64,000 nt of DNA from an uncultured Clostridia bacterium. GTDB lineage: Bacteria > Bacillota > Clostridia > TANB77 > CAG-508. The notes beneath the pieces were generated by a model, which did not search any database, was not told the DNA's origin, and saw nothing but the letters and a program-made list of their open reading frames with translations. The translations under genes were made by a program, and so were the position numbers. Below are positions 20,492 through 31,370 of the stretch, piece after piece. The stretch spans positions 226,982 through 290,981 of the forward strand of contig CAKMVZ010000003.1 in the NCBI GenBank assembly GCA_928721915.1, in the 5' to 3' direction. Every line of letters starts with the position of its first letter. The first letter of the stretch is position 1.

Positions 20492-22085
20492 TTATTTTAT
20501 CTTTTCTTTTGATACTTTTTTTGTTTCTTTCTTCTTAGGCTTTTTCTCTAGCTTTGCTTCCATTTTTGCAATTTCTTCTGCTATTCTTCTATTTTCAATT
20601 GTTTGTGTATCACTATTTTGAATAGATTCAACTCTATCTTTATATTTAGTAGCAAACTTACTTTTTCTTCTATCTTTTCCTTTGACTTTTCTAGTTGCTT
20701 TCTTTACAATTTTTTTCTGTTTATTGTTTTTCCTTTGTTCTTTTGCTAAATATTTTTTCTGGCCTTTTAAAACAGAATCTATAAGTAAATATTCTGTATC
20801 ATTTTGCATATCTTTAAATTTAAGCTCACTACATATTAATTCCATTATTATTTTTGCAACTTTATCACTATCGTGCCTTATTTTACCATATTTTAAAGAA
20901 GATAGATTTCTTTTAATTACTTTTATTCCTTGAGAAGTAACTGATGAAATATCTAATTCTACTATATCAGAACCTTCTTTATTATATCTTCTAACATATT
21001 CTGGAATTAAATCACTAGTATCTGTTAAACAATAATCTATAATGCCTTTTCCAACATGAGCATGTATTGCTCTTATATGCTCTGAAAGAGTATAATTATC
21101 AGTTTGTCCTGGTTCTGTCATTATATTTGAAATATATAATTTTATTGCCTTACTTTCTTTTATTGTTTTAGCAACATTTTTTACCAATAAATTTGGTAAA
21201 ACATTTGTATACAAACTTCCGAGGTCCAATAATAATAGCTTCTGCTTCTTTTATAGCTTCTAAAACTCCTGGAGCTGGCTTACAATTTGAAGGACTAATA
21301 AACACTCTATTTATATTTTCAATTTTTTGAGAAACAATTTCTGGAATTTTATTTTTTCTTTCAATTGTAGTCCCATCAGAAAGTTCTGCGCAAATTGTAA
21401 TCTCATCTAATGTTACAGGTATAACTTTTCCTGTAATATTTAAAACCTCAGTACTTTTTTGAATAGCTTCTGAGATATTTCCATAAATTTCACTCATTGC
21501 AAGCATATAAATATCACCAAAGTTTAAATTTTTTAGTCTTTCATCTCTAAAATTATAGTTCATAAGTTTGTCCATTAAAGCTTCTTTATCTGATAAAGCT
21601 ACTATACTTCCTTTTATATCATCTAAAGGGAGCAAATCTAAAGCTTCTCTTGAACCACTTGGAAGCTCACCATAATCAGACATTGTAACAATAGCAGTTA
21701 TATTATTTGTATATTTTTTTAAGCCTTTTATTACCATATCTAAGCCTTCCCCACCGCCGATAACAACAATTTTAGGGCCTTCATCATATACTTTTCTATT
21801 AAATATTAATGATTTTATATTAACTTTAGCTTTTTTGCCTTTTTCAGTTGAACTATCATTTGCTTCAATTAATATTTCTAAGTTCCTTTTTTGAATAAAT
21901 ATAATTCCTAAAATAACAAATATAAAACCAATTACAAATTCTATCACTATTTTTATAATATCAAAAACTTGAACAACATCCTTCGTTAAAACTTGTGTAA
22001 AAGCATAAGAAATTAAAGCAAATCCAATTAAAATTATAAATATCCACCTTTTAACTTTTGTACTAGCTTTTAACCAATCTAACAT
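20492..22085 (-). CDS. yvcK: YvcK/CofD-like gluconeogenesis factor with membrane anchor and Lys-rich tail (one CGG +1 site)
   Basis: YvcK proteins bind UDP-sugars and coordinate carbon flux with cell-wall synthesis. Two N-terminal membrane helices cover about residues 12-30 and 40-65. The nucleotide loop VVIGGGEGL lies near 107-115, then MSDYGELPSGSRE. The CofD motif IIGPGSLYTNVLPNLL is interrupted at 21219-21221: the frame reads GPRKFV... and stops, while dropping C from CGG gives GPGSLYTN exactly. The restored length is 530 aa, longer than usual because of a C-terminal 90-residue lysine-rich, probably disordered tail. murB precedes it by 46 bp; rapZ and whiA, its common neighbours, are not adjacent. 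Confidence 0.9.
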
Positions 22086-22131
22086 AATCTTTCATTTTTC
22101 CTTCCTTAAAATACAAAAAATACAACTAAAA

Positions 22132-23035
22132 TTATTCATCGCCTATTATTTCAATCTCTAATTTAATTTCTTCTTTAAATTTTTGATATACTGTCTTTTT
22201 TATGTATTTTATCAATTCTAAAATATCCTTAGCAGTAGCATTTCCTTTATTTATTATAAAGCCTGCATGTTTTTCTGAAACTGCTGCTCCACCTATAGAA
22301 AAACATTTAAGACCTGCCTCATCAATAAGTTTTGCAGTTATTGCATTTGGATTTCTTTTAAAAGTACTTCCTGCTGATGGATATTCTATAGGTTGTTTTT
22401 TCTTCCTAATTTCTAACATTTCATTCATCCTAGCTTCAATATTATCTACATTATCCTTTTTTAAAAGTAATTCTGTTTCTAAAATAATATACTTTTTTTC
22501 TTCAAAAATACTTTTTCTATATGAAAATTCATGTTCCTTATTTGAAAGTTCTATAATTTTTCCATTTTCATCTAAACAAATTGTTTTTACTAAAATATCT
22601 TTTATTTCTGAGCCATGAGCTCCAGCATTCATTTTTACTGCTCCACCCATAGTACCTGGAATTCCAGCTAAAAATTCTGCTCCGTGATAAACCATTTTTA
22701 CAGCACATTCTTGACAATTTACTTACAGAAATATCACAAGAGACCTCTACTTTTTCATTTTTAAATTCTAGTTTATTAAAATTTAATTTTGCAACAATTC
22801 CTCTTATACCTTTATCTAAAACAAGCAAATTGCTTCCATTTCCTATAACAAAAAATGGTATATTTTCATTATCTGACAATTTTTTTACTTTTTTTAAAGT
22901 ATCTACATCTCTAATTGTAACAAAAAAATCTGCTGGACCACCTATTTTAAATGATGTATGTTTTTGCATTGGTTCATTTATTAAAATATCTTTTTTATCA
23001 ATTATTTTTAGTAGCTCTGAATATATGTCTACCAT
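22132..23035 (-). CDS. murB: UDP-N-acetylenolpyruvoylglucosamine reductase (one CGG +1 site)
   Basis: MurB reduces UDP-GlcNAc-enolpyruvate to UDP-MurNAc using FAD. The restored 300 aa is normal. Motifs are HTSFKIGGPADFFV, VIGNGSNLLV, GAEFLAGIPGTMGGAV, the SYRKSIF region and AGLKCFSIGGAAVSEKHAGF. The frame breaks at 22682-22684, where CGG stands before GAEF: skipping the C restores LSGAEFLAGIPG. A second GGA a few codons on (AGI) has no extra C, so only one of neighbouring glycines is affected. Confidence 0.93.
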
Positions 23036-23047
23036 TTTTGCTCACTC

Positions 23048-23644
23048 CTATTCATCAGTAAAATTATAAGTGTCACTACTTATCTTAGAATCAGTGCCAT
23101 CTAAATATATAGGTTCTTCTGATGTATAATAAGTTTTATTTGTAATATCAAAAACTTCACCTGTTGAGTAATTTACTATATATTCTCGCTCAGCAGTCTC
23201 TTCTCCAGTTTCATTATTTTGCTTAATGCCAAGCTCTTCTAAATCAGATTCATTTAAAAAATAATAATATTCTTCATATTTCATATCACTTAAATCAATA
23301 TAATCAATTAAATATTGAACAAAACCATAAGAAGTTAAAGTAGAAATATCTGCAATTCTTGTACCAATTAAACTACTTGGTCTATTTTCATCATCTTCAA
23401 TACTTATATCACTTGAAATTTCTGTAGCAATTTTTCCATCTTCATTTTCTGTTAAAAGTAATGTATATTGTTGCATTACAGCTTGTTGTACCATTGATAA
23501 TTCAGTTCCAGTTCTATCATCAGTTACTTCATAAACTGTTTTTAAACCATAATTAATTGTAATTCCAAGAATAATTAACAGTACCATTATTGTTATAACT
23601 AATACAACTAATGTTATTCCATCTTTTTTCCTCAAAACTTTCAT
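23048..23644 (-). CDS. Type IV pilin-like protein
   Basis: A 198 aa protein with a short basic leader ending in KKDG, then ITLVVLVITIMVLLIILGI, the hydrophobic helix of type IV pilins and pseudopilins. Cleavage would be after the glycine by a prepilin peptidase. The conserved glutamate at +5 is absent. The acidic extracellular domain has no recognisable fold. It sits between a membrane GT2 and murB with no other pilus genes nearby. Confidence 0.7.
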   Translation of the reverse strand: MKVLRKKDGITLVVLVITIMVLLIILGITINYGLKTVYEVTDDRTGTELSMVQQAVMQQYTLLLTENEDGKIATEISSDISIEDDENRPSSLIGTRIADISTLTSYGFVQYLIDYIDLSDMKYEEYYYFLNESDLEELGIKQNNETGEETAEREYIVNYSTGEVFDITNKTYYTSEEPIYLDGTDSKISSDTYNFTDE

Positions 23645-23667
23645 TTTTTCCTCCTTAGGTATACTTT

Positions 23668-24876
23668 TTAAACATTTTGACCATGTTCAATTTTATCCCA
23701 TTTTATATTTCTTTTAAACAAACTTACAAAATTAATAACTGACCATGAAGCCATAAATATTGGATAAGTAATTATTCCTTTTATCATTTTCTTTATAGAT
23801 CTTTTTTCTACTATAAGTGTAACAAGAGCTGTAATTACTAATAAAATATATCCTAAAAGCATATATGCTAAAATATTTAACATCATAAGTCCAAATGTCA
23901 TTTGTGACATCAAATATAATACAAAATTTACTATTATTAACAATAATGAAATAATAAATAATGGTATACACATAATATAAAGTAGTCCATCAAAACTTGT
24001 TAGAGTTTTATTTTTTATAACTCCTTTAGCCAAATCTTTGGTATATAATTTAAGACATTGAATATGCCCTACAGTCCATCTAATTCTCTGAGTCCAACTT
24101 TGGCCAAAAGTTGTAGGTTGTTCATCATAAACAATTGCATCAACTGCCCAACCAAGTTTGTTTCCAGAAGATATATTAATTAATGAAAATTCTATGTCTT
24201 CTGTTAAAGTTTTTGTATTCCATCCTGTATCTTTTATTAAATCAAATTTCACCATAAAGCCTGTTCCATTCATAAGAGGTGAAAGACCCGCATTATATCT
24301 TGCTAGCTGATAAAATTTATGCTGAGTCCAATAAAATAATGCATATCCACTTGAAATCCACGAATCTGTAGGATTTTTTATGTCTTTATATCCTTGTACT
24401 ACTGTTTCTCCCTGACATAATTTTTTATTCATAGCATTTAAAAAATTTTTATCAACTAAATTATCTGCATCAAACACACAAAACGCATCATAATCCGCAT
24501 TTTCTTTTATTTTCTTATCTAAAAACCAATTAAGAGCATAACCTTTTGTTTTACGTTTTTCATCAAACCTTTCATAAACAATAGCGCCTTCTTTTTTAGC
24601 AATTTCAGCTGTTTTATCAGTACAGTTATCAGCTATAACATATACATCATAAAGTTCTTTTGGGTAATCTAGCTCATTTAAGCTTTTAACTAGATTACCT
24701 ACTACATTTTCTTCATTATGAGCTGGAATAATTGCCATAAATTTATGCTTTTTGTTTGTTAACAATGGTTTTTCTCTTATTTTTATCAATGCACAAAAAC
24801 TAATAATTAATTGATAAATCCAATAAATTAATAAAATCCAAATTAATGCCTGTTGAAGAATATATATATATTTCAT
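23668..24876 (-). CDS. Membrane glycosyltransferase family 2
   Basis: A 402 aa processive-type GT2. It has an N-terminal membrane segment, then IPAHNEENVVGNLVKSLN, the DXD-like FDADNLVD (about residue 145), a WNTKTLTEDIEF block (the acidic base) and QRIRWTVGHIQ, the Q/RxxRW motif of polysaccharide synthases. Four C-terminal helices span about 280-385. It resembles hyaluronan/poly-GlcNAc/cellulose synthase catalytic chains; the product is unknown. Confidence 0.87.
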   Translation of the reverse strand: MKYIYILQQALIWILLIYWIYQLIISFCALIKIREKPLLTNKKHKFMAIIPAHNEENVVGNLVKSLNELDYPKELYDVYVIADNCTDKTAEIAKKEGAIVYERFDEKRKTKGYALNWFLDKKIKENADYDAFCVFDADNLVDKNFLNAMNKKLCQGETVVQGYKDIKNPTDSWISSGYALFYWTQHKFYQLARYNAGLSPLMNGTGFMVKFDLIKDTGWNTKTLTEDIEFSLINISSGNKLGWAVDAIVYDEQPTTFGQSWTQRIRWTVGHIQCLKLYTKDLAKGVIKNKTLTSFDGLLYIMCIPLFIISLLLIIVNFVLYLMSQMTFGLMMLNILAYMLLGYILLVITALVTLIVEKRSIKKMIKGIITYPIFMASWSVINFVSLFKRNIKWDKIEHGQNV

Positions 24877-24903
24877 TTATTTCTCCACTTCCCTTTTGAA
24901 TTT

Positions 24904-27015
24904 TTATTTTTCATCAGAATATAAATCTTTACGTGATAAACTAATTTTACCTTGTTCGTCAATATCTATTACTTTTACTGTAACCTCATCTCCGAGTTTT
25001 AAATAATCTTCAACTTTATTTACTCTTTCTTTAGCTATTTTAGAAATATGAAGCAAACCTTCTTTGTCCCCTCCTAAATCTATAAACGCTCCAAAAGCTG
25101 CTATCTTAACTACTTTTCCAGTATAGATTCCTCCAACTTCAATTTCTCTTACAATATCTTCAATCATTCCTTGAGCATCTAAAGCCTTATTCATATCATC
25201 TGAATAAATAAATACTGAGCCATCTTCTTCAATATCAATTTTAACTCCTGTTTCATCAATAATTTTGTTTATAGTTTTTCCACCAGCTCCAATAACATCT
25301 TTAATTTTATCCACACTAATTGTCATATTAACAATCTTTGGAGCATATTTTGAAATTTCCTTTCTAGGTTCTGAAATTTGTGGTAACATAATTTCATCTA
25401 AAATATAATTTCTAGCTTTTTTAGTTCTTTCAAACGCTTCAGCTATTATATCATATGTTAAGCCATCTACTTTTATATCAACTTGAATTGCAGTAATTCC
25501 ATCTTTAGTTCCGCCAACTTTAAAGTCCATATCTCCAAAGAAGTCTTCTATTCCTTGGATATCAGTAATTACTACATAATTATTAGGATCATTTTCATCT
25601 GTAATTAAACCTGTTGAAATACCTGCAACTGGCTTTTTAATAGGAACACCTGCATCCATTAAAGCTAAAGTTGATGCACAAATACTTCCTTGAGAAGTTG
25701 ACCCATTTGAACTTAAGATTTCTGATACGACTCTTATAGAATATGGAAATTCTTCCACACTAGGCAAAACTGGAACTAATGCTTTTTCAGCTAATGCTCC
25801 ATGACCTATTTCACGTCTACCAGGTCCACGAGAAGTTTTAGCTTCCCCAACACTATATCCTGGGAAATTATATTGATGCATATATCTTTTTGATGTTTCA
25901 TTATCTAATCCGTCTAAAATTTGCTCTTCACTTTTCATTCCTAAAGTTGCAATTGATAAAACTTGAGTTCTACCTCTTGTAAATAAACCGCTTCCATGAA
26001 CTCTTGGAATTAAACCAACTTCACAAGATAATGGTCTTATGTCGTAAATTCCTCTGCCATCTACTCTTTTCTTTTCATTTAATATTAAATTCCTTACTGT
26101 TTTCTTCTCTAATTTATACAAACTATCGGAAATTTTTGAGCTATCCTCTTCTAATTTTTCTTCTCCAAACTTTTCTTGATACCATGCTTTAACATCTTCT
26201 GTAAGCTTGTCCATATTAATATCTCTTTGAACTTTATCTTCTGTTTGAACATCAGTATACATTCTCTCTTTAAATTCTTTTTCAATTAATTCATAAACTT
26301 CTTCATCAACTGCAAAAGATTTATATTCGAATTTTGGTTTTCCTATTTCTGATTTAATATTAGAAATAAATTCACATACTTTTTGAATATCTTTATGAGC
26401 AATTTTAATTGCTTCTAACATTTTATCATCTGGAAGCTCATCTGCACCAGCTTCTATCATTGCAATTTTATCATGTGTTCCAGCTAAAGTTAATGTTAAT
26501 CTTGAATTTTTTCTTTGTTCCTCAGTTGGATTTATAACAACTTCATCATTAACATATCCTACTGCTACTGCTGCCGTTGGTCCTCCAAATGGAATATCTG
26601 AAATTGATAATGCGCAAGATGCACCTATCATGCTACAAACTTCTGGTGAACAATCTTGTTCTACTGATAAAACTAAACAATCAATAACAACATCATTTCT
26701 AAAATCTTTTGGAAATAAAGGTCTTAAGGGCCTATCAATTGCCCTTGCTGTTAAAATCGCTTTATCTGATGGTTTTCCCTCTCTTTTTGTAAAACTTCCT
26801 GGAATTTTTCCAACTGCATATAATCTTTCATTATATTCTACTGATAAAGGAAAAAAATCAATTCCTTCTTTTGGCTCTTTTGATGCAGTAGCATTTACTA
26901 ATACTGTAGTTTCTCCATATTTTACTAAAACACTTGCATTTGCTAAGCCAGCCATTTTTCCTGTTTCTATAGTAAGTGTTCTTCCTGCTAATTCCATGCT
27001 ATAACTTTTAAACAT
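24904..27015 (-). CDS. pnp: Polyribonucleotide nucleotidyltransferase (PNPase)
   Basis: PNPase degrades RNA phosphorolytically from the 3' end. The product is 703 aa with two RNase PH domains (ELAGRTLTIETGKMAGLAN; GRGIYDIRPLSCEVGLIPR), the SQGSICASTLALMDAG and DIQGIEDFFGDMDFKVGGT blocks, a KH domain (KDVIGAGGKTINKI) and an S1 domain (GIYTGKVVKIAAFGAFIDL). I use ATG 27015, preceded by GGAGGT at the right distance; the frame is open 36 codons further but this is the leader hairpin. No CGG codon occurs in frame. Confidence 0.96.
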   Translation of the reverse strand: MFKSYSMELAGRTLTIETGKMAGLANASVLVKYGETTVLVNATASKEPKEGIDFFPLSVEYNERLYAVGKIPGSFTKREGKPSDKAILTARAIDRPLRPLFPKDFRNDVVIDCLVLSVEQDCSPEVCSMIGASCALSISDIPFGGPTAAVAVGYVNDEVVINPTEEQRKNSRLTLTLAGTHDKIAMIEAGADELPDDKMLEAIKIAHKDIQKVCEFISNIKSEIGKPKFEYKSFAVDEEVYELIEKEFKERMYTDVQTEDKVQRDINMDKLTEDVKAWYQEKFGEEKLEEDSSKISDSLYKLEKKTVRNLILNEKKRVDGRGIYDIRPLSCEVGLIPRVHGSGLFTRGRTQVLSIATLGMKSEEQILDGLDNETSKRYMHQYNFPGYSVGEAKTSRGPGRREIGHGALAEKALVPVLPSVEEFPYSIRVVSEILSSNGSTSQGSICASTLALMDAGVPIKKPVAGISTGLITDENDPNNYVVITDIQGIEDFFGDMDFKVGGTKDGITAIQVDIKVDGLTYDIIAEAFERTKKARNYILDEIMLPQISEPRKEISKYAPKIVNMTISVDKIKDVIGAGGKTINKIIDETGVKIDIEEDGSVFIYSDDMNKALDAQGMIEDIVREIEVGGIYTGKVVKIAAFGAFIDLGGDKEGLLHISKIAKERVNKVEDYLKLGDEVTVKVIDIDEQGKISLSRKDLYSDEK

Positions 27016-27056
27016 GTAAATACCTCCTAAAAATTTATTTAGCATATTTATTTGAA

Positions 27057-27105
27057 TAGCAACCTCTAAAATATATTTTAAAACAAAATATATTTTACAA
27101 GCTAC
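27057..27105 (-). promoter_or_regulatory. pnp leader stem-loop
   Basis: A near-perfect hairpin (GTAGCTTGTAAAATATATTTT, then GTTTT, then its complement ending GGTTGCTA) stands about 40 nt before the pnp start. In enterobacteria a comparable leader stem is the site of PNPase autocontrol after double-strand cleavage; here this is inferred from position and shape only. Confidence 0.55.
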
Positions 27106-27129
27106 TTTTCCAAATAAATACACGTAGTT

Positions 27130-27158
27130 ATTTTACTATATTTCTAAAAAAAATGCAA
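27130..27158 (-). promoter_or_regulatory. pnp promoter
   Basis: Minus-strand TTGCAT (-35) and TAAAAT (-10) with 17 bp spacing, between the rpsO terminator and the pnp leader hairpin. Confidence 0.6.
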
Positions 27159-27245
27159 TATAAAATAATCGATATATAAATTTTTCAAAATAAATTTAAA
27201 TATTTAATTTTAAAAAAATTACATAAGTTAAAATAAAGCATAAAA

Positions 27246-27281
27246 CAAAAAAGAAAGTAGATATCTCTCTACTTTCTTTTA
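27246..27281 (-). terminator. Terminator after rpsO
   Basis: AAAGAAAGTAGAG and CTACTTTCTTT form a stem followed by a T run on the minus strand. Confidence 0.85.
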
Positions 27282-27286
27282 AATAA

Positions 27287-27550
27287 TTATTTTCTTAAAT
27301 CTAAACTTTTAATTAATTCTCTATATCTATTAATATCTTTTTTAGAAAGATAATTTAAAAGATTTCTTCTTTTACCAATCATTTTTAAAAGTCCTCTTCT
27401 AGAATGATTATCTTTTTGATGAACTTTTAAATGTTCTGTTAATTCTTTAATTCTTTCTGTTAAAAGAGCTACTTGAACTTCTGGAGAACCAGTATCATTT
27501 TCATCTCTTTTATAAGTATTAATAATTTCTTGTTTTCTTTCCTTTGTCAT
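27287..27550 (-). CDS. rpsO: 30S ribosomal protein S15
   Basis: S15 binds the 16S rRNA central domain early in 30S assembly. The 87 aa length is typical, with YKRDENDTGSPEVQVALLTERI and HSRRGLLKMIGKRRNLLNYL, both diagnostic. It precedes pnp as in many bacteria. A structured leader and promoter are visible upstream. Confidence 0.98.
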   Translation of the reverse strand: MTKERKQEIINTYKRDENDTGSPEVQVALLTERIKELTEHLKVHQKDNHSRRGLLKMIGKRRNLLNYLSKKDINRYRELIKSLDLRK

Positions 27551-27559
27551 TTAATTTTA

Positions 27560-27670
27560 CCTCCTTAATAATTATTTGCCATAAGCTGAGTATAAAGTAG
27601 GATTTTCCTAAAACTAAGCCTACGGTATTTTTAACAAAATGTATTATAATACAAAATTCTTAAAAATCAA
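27560..27670 (-). promoter_or_regulatory. rpsO promoter and structured leader
   Basis: Minus-strand TTGATT (27665-27670) and TATAAT (27643-27648), 16 bp apart. The leader contains the hairpin GTAGG...CCTAC (about 27594-27624) with an upstream CTTAG that could pair with CTAAG-like sequence. S15 leaders commonly form pseudoknots for autoregulation, but no match to a defined class is claimed. Confidence 0.6.
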
Positions 27671-27693
27671 GCCTTTTTAAAGAATTTGCAAAA

Positions 27694-29200
27694 TTATAGC
27701 ATTGGCGCTATAAGTCTTAAAATACCATTTTTTAAAAAACTTGGCTTTGTTTTCTTTATTTCTTCAAATTTTACTTCTTTACTTTGCTTTATAGTATCAA
27801 TAACATCTTTTTTAATATCTTTAATAACACTTGATTCAAAAATATAAGTTCCGCATTCAAAATGTAAATATAAACTTCTATAATCCAAGTTTAAAGTTCC
27901 AACTGTTGCTACTTTATCATCACTTACAAAAACTTTACTATGTAAAAATCCGAGGAGTATACTCATAAATTTTAACACCTTGTTCTAAAAGCATATAATA
28001 ATATGATTTTGTAGTTGCATAAACTATTTTTTTATCAGGTATTCCAGGAACAACAATTCTTACATCAACTCCTCTTTTAGCAGCTAAACTTAAAGCATTT
28101 ATCATTTCAGAATCTATTATTAAATATGGAGTAAAAATATAGCAATATTTTGTTGATTGATTTAATATATTAATATATACATTTTCACCAACATTTTCAT
28201 TATCAAGTGGATTCTCTCCATAAGGACAAATAAATCCATCTTTTTTTAAATCTTCATTAGAAAAATCATATTTATAATCTGTATACTTTCGCTTTTCTTC
28301 TCTATATGCATTCCATATTTCTAAAAAGATATTCGTAAAATTCCAAACAGCTTCTCCTTTTACCATTATTGCATTATCTTTCCAATGACCAAATCTTTCT
28401 TTTTCATTTATATATTCATCAGCAATATTAATTCCTCCACTAAAAGCCACTTTACCATCAATTACTAAGATTTTTCTATGATCTCTATTATTTAAAATTA
28501 CTGATAATACTAATTTTAATTTATTAAAATCTACACATTTTATACCCTTATTTTCAAGTATTTTATCATAATTATCTGGTAAAGATGTAGCACAACCAAT
28601 ATCATCATAAATAACTCTTACATCAACGCCAGATTTTACTTTTTCTTCTAATATTCCTAAAATTTCATTCCACATTTTCCCATCTGATATAATAAAATAT
28701 TCAATAAAAACAAATTTCTCAGCCTTTTTTAACTCTCTTAATATTACTTTATATGCATCTTCTCCTAAAGGAAAATATTTTACCTCATTTGCTTCATATG
28801 TTGGATATTTTGCATAATCCGCTAAATATTTTACTTGTCCATAAATACTTTCACTTTTAAGTTTTATTTTTTCTAAAACTTCTTTATTCTGCTTTAAATA
28901 TTTTTGGCTTTTTGGAATACTAGATTTTATTGATTTTAATACTTTGCTTTTATACAAATTATGACCCAATGTTATATATAATAAAGACCCAACTATTGGA
29001 AATAACACTATTAAAATAATCCATGGAACTTTATTAGTAAGATTTTTATTTACTGTAACTATTTCTAAAACTATTCCGACACTTATTATCCATAAGATTA
29101 ATCTTAAAGCTGTATATTGTTCTATAAAACCTGCCAAAACTAAAATATAAAAAATTAATTGAATAAGAAAACAAATTACAACAATTAAAATTCTTTTCAT
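27694..29200 (-). CDS. cls: Cardiolipin synthase (one CGG +1 site)
   Basis: Cls condenses phosphatidylglycerol to cardiolipin. The restored length is 501 aa. It has two N-terminal membrane helices (residues 1-60) and two phospholipase D HKD motifs: NRDHRKILVIDGKVAFSGG and LHSKVFVSDDKVATVGTLN. The break is at 27950-27952, in the second PLD domain: the initial frame reads YEYTPRIFT then stop, whereas skipping C from CGG gives YEYTPGFLHSKVFV, placing the histidine of the second HKD motif correctly. Without the shift the enzyme would lose a catalytic half. Confidence 0.94.
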
Positions 29201-29304
29201 TTTCCTTCTCCTTCTTATATTTTTTTATTTTATCACAAAATAAATGTTTTATCAACCCATAATTTTAAACTCAAAATGCTTTATTTAAAATTATAATCTA
29301 ACAT

Positions 29305-29361
29305 AAATAAAAATAAGAGTAAAATACATTTTAAAATGCATCATTACTCTTATTTTTATTT
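29305..29361. terminator. Terminator upstream of cls
   Basis: AAATAAAAATAAGAGTAA and TTACTCTTATTTTTATTT form an 18 bp stem. It follows the macrodomain gene on the minus strand. Confidence 0.8.
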
Positions 29362-29417
29362 CTTCTAAAATTTGTATTTTCATATATTACATATTTTATT
29401 TAAAGTTAATTACAAAT

Positions 29418-30230
29418 TTATTTTAAATAATAGTTTTGTAAATTCTGTTCATATATTTTTGTATCCTCATTTGTATATGTATTAAATATTATTTTATCAA
29501 ATTCTACACCATGCTCATCTAAAAACTCTGAGACTGCTTTTATAGCAATCTTACTAGCTTCTTTTTTTGGAAACTTAAACTCTCCAGTTGAAATGCATGG
29601 AAAAGCAATTGTCCTTATACCATTTCTCATTGCAATTTTTAAAGAATTAATATAACAATTTGCTAATTCTTCTTTATTTTCTTTTGTAACTCTTAAATTT
29701 ATTATTGGTCCTACTGTATGAATAATATATTTTGCAGGTAAATTATAACCTTTTGTTAAAAAAGCTTTTCCAGTTTCTAAGTTTCCAATTTCCTCCATTT
29801 TTTTATAACATTCTAGTCTTAATCTTACACCACTACAAGAATGTATATTATTATCTACACATTTATGGCATGGAATAAAACATCCTAAACCTTTGGAATT
29901 AGCTGCATTAACTATACAGTCAACTTTTAAGGTTGTAATATCTCCTCTCCATAAACAAATCTTATTTTTAAAATCTAATTTTGATTTTGGATATACTTGT
30001 GCTACATATTTTATATCATCTTCATACACTATTTCTTTTTTTAAAAGCTCTTCTTGTAAATACTCATCTTCTACGCTTAAATATTCTGGAGAAATTGGTT
30101 TTGGTTCTCTTATATTACATAAAGATCGATACAAACTCTTTTTATCCATAAAATTTACTGGTATTTCACATATATTCGTTGCTTCATTTTCTTTAACTAA
30201 ATACTCTATTAAATAATCTAATTTTTCCAA
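29418..30230 (-). CDS. Zinc-dependent macrodomain protein (ADP-ribose hydrolase type)
   Basis: A 270 aa protein. After an N-terminal helical region of about 75 residues comes a macrodomain: ICLWRGDITTLKVDCIVNAA, NSKGLGCFIPCHKCVDNNIH, LRLECYKKM, YIIHTVGPI and IAFPCISTGEFKFPKKEA. The cysteine/histidine cluster in the GCFIPCHKCVDN loop marks the Zn-Macro subfamily, which reverses ADP-ribosylation. These enzymes are often encoded with SirTM and lipoate genes; none are next to it here. Confidence 0.85.
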   Translation of the reverse strand: MEKLDYLIEYLVKENEATNICEIPVNFMDKKSLYRSLCNIREPKPISPEYLSVEDEYLQEELLKKEIVYEDDIKYVAQVYPKSKLDFKNKICLWRGDITTLKVDCIVNAANSKGLGCFIPCHKCVDNNIHSCSGVRLRLECYKKMEEIGNLETGKAFLTKGYNLPAKYIIHTVGPIINLRVTKENKEELANCYINSLKIAMRNGIRTIAFPCISTGEFKFPKKEASKIAIKAVSEFLDEHGVEFDKIIFNTYTNEDTKIYEQNLQNYYLK

Positions 30231-30368
30231 TTTTTTGACCCCTTATCTTATGTTAAAATAAAATCACAAACATTATTATACTTATAAATTTTAATTTTGT
30301 GAAGTAGAAAATTTAAATTTCTTTAGTTTTTCACAATAAATTTTATTTTTTAATAATTAAATAGATTT

Positions 30369-31044
30369 CTATTTCAATATTTTATTAGTAATCTCATTTT
30401 GGTTTTTATAAATAGAATTTTCATTTATTACTCCCCTTACAGAAGAAAGCGGATAAATACTGCAATTTTTTCCTATAATAGTTCCCGGATTTAAAACACT
30501 TCCACAACCAACTTCAGTTTCATCTCCAATCATAGCTCCAACTTTTTTTCTATTTGTATTTAATTTTTCACTTCTTGATTTTACTACAACTAAATTTTTA
30601 TCAGATTTTACATTTGAAGTTATTGCTCCTGCTCCTAAATGAACCTTATATCCTAAAATAGAGTCTCCAACATAATTATAATGAGGAACTTGCACATTAT
30701 CAAATAAAATTACATTTTTTAGTTCTGTTGAATTTCCGAACAACACAGTTATTACCAATAATAGCATTCTTTCTAATAAATGCACAATGCCTAACTTCCG
30801 AATTTTCACCAATAATTGTAGGTCCTTCTATATACGCTGTTTTCATAATTTTAGCTGTTTTTGCTATCCAAATATTATCCCCTTTTAATTCATATGTTTC
30901 AAGGTTTAAACTTTTACCTAATTCAATTATAAAATCTTCTACAAAATCTAAAGCCTCCCAAGGATATATAAATCTTTCTAATAATGGCTTAGCAATTGTT
31001 TTATTTAAATTATACAAATTTTCTATTTTGCATTCTTCTAACAT
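30369..31044 (-). CDS. Left-handed beta-helix nucleotidyl/acyltransferase-like protein (one CGG +1 site)
   Basis: The restored product is 224 aa of hexapeptide repeats (IIGENSEVRHCAFIRKNAIIG ... VGDSILGYKVHLGAGAITSN), similar to the C-terminal acyltransferase half of GlmU and related UDP-sugar pyrophosphorylases, without the N-terminal Rossmann domain. The break is at 30736-30738: GNNCVV then CGG; skipping C gives GNNCVVGNSTELKNVILFD, a regular hexapeptide. The exact substrate is not evident. Confidence 0.8.
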
Positions 31045-31168
31045 AACTTTTTCCTTTCTCTAATTTATAAAATCATTAATTTTTTGATAATTATAAATTT
31101 TTATTTAAATAATATCATATCTAATAATCTTTAACAATAAATTTTATGTATTTTTCAAAATTTCATTA

Positions 31169-31342
31169 TCAAATTTCAAAATTATCCTCTACTTCTTTTA
31201 AAGCCTCTTCATATCCAGTTAAAACTGAAAATGGCGCAAACTGAGCTGACCTTTCTTTTAATGACATTTGAGGATGTTTTTTAGATATATGATGTGAAAA
31301 ATATAAAATATCATCATAATTACTTTTAGCATTATTTTTCAT
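31169..31342 (-). CDS. Small YolD-like protein preceding/after the Y-family polymerase gene
   Basis: A 57 aa ORF (start MKNNAKSNYDDILYFSHHIS). The block HPQMSLKERSAQFAPFSVL resembles the small YolD-type partners commonly found next to UmuC/DinB-like polymerases in Firmicutes. It begins 29 bp after the polymerase gene and is preceded by GGGGTGAG. It ends TGA followed directly by TAA. It is below the usual length cut-off. Confidence 0.75.
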   Translation of the reverse strand: MKNNAKSNYDDILYFSHHISKKHPQMSLKERSAQFAPFSVLTGYEEALKEVEDNFEI

Positions 31343-31370
31343 TAAAACTCACCCCTTATTATAATATTTA

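Noticed and set aside
27016..27123. N-terminal extension of PNPase
   Set aside because: The extra 36 codons coincide with the leader hairpin, and GGAGGT stands before the internal ATG at 27015.
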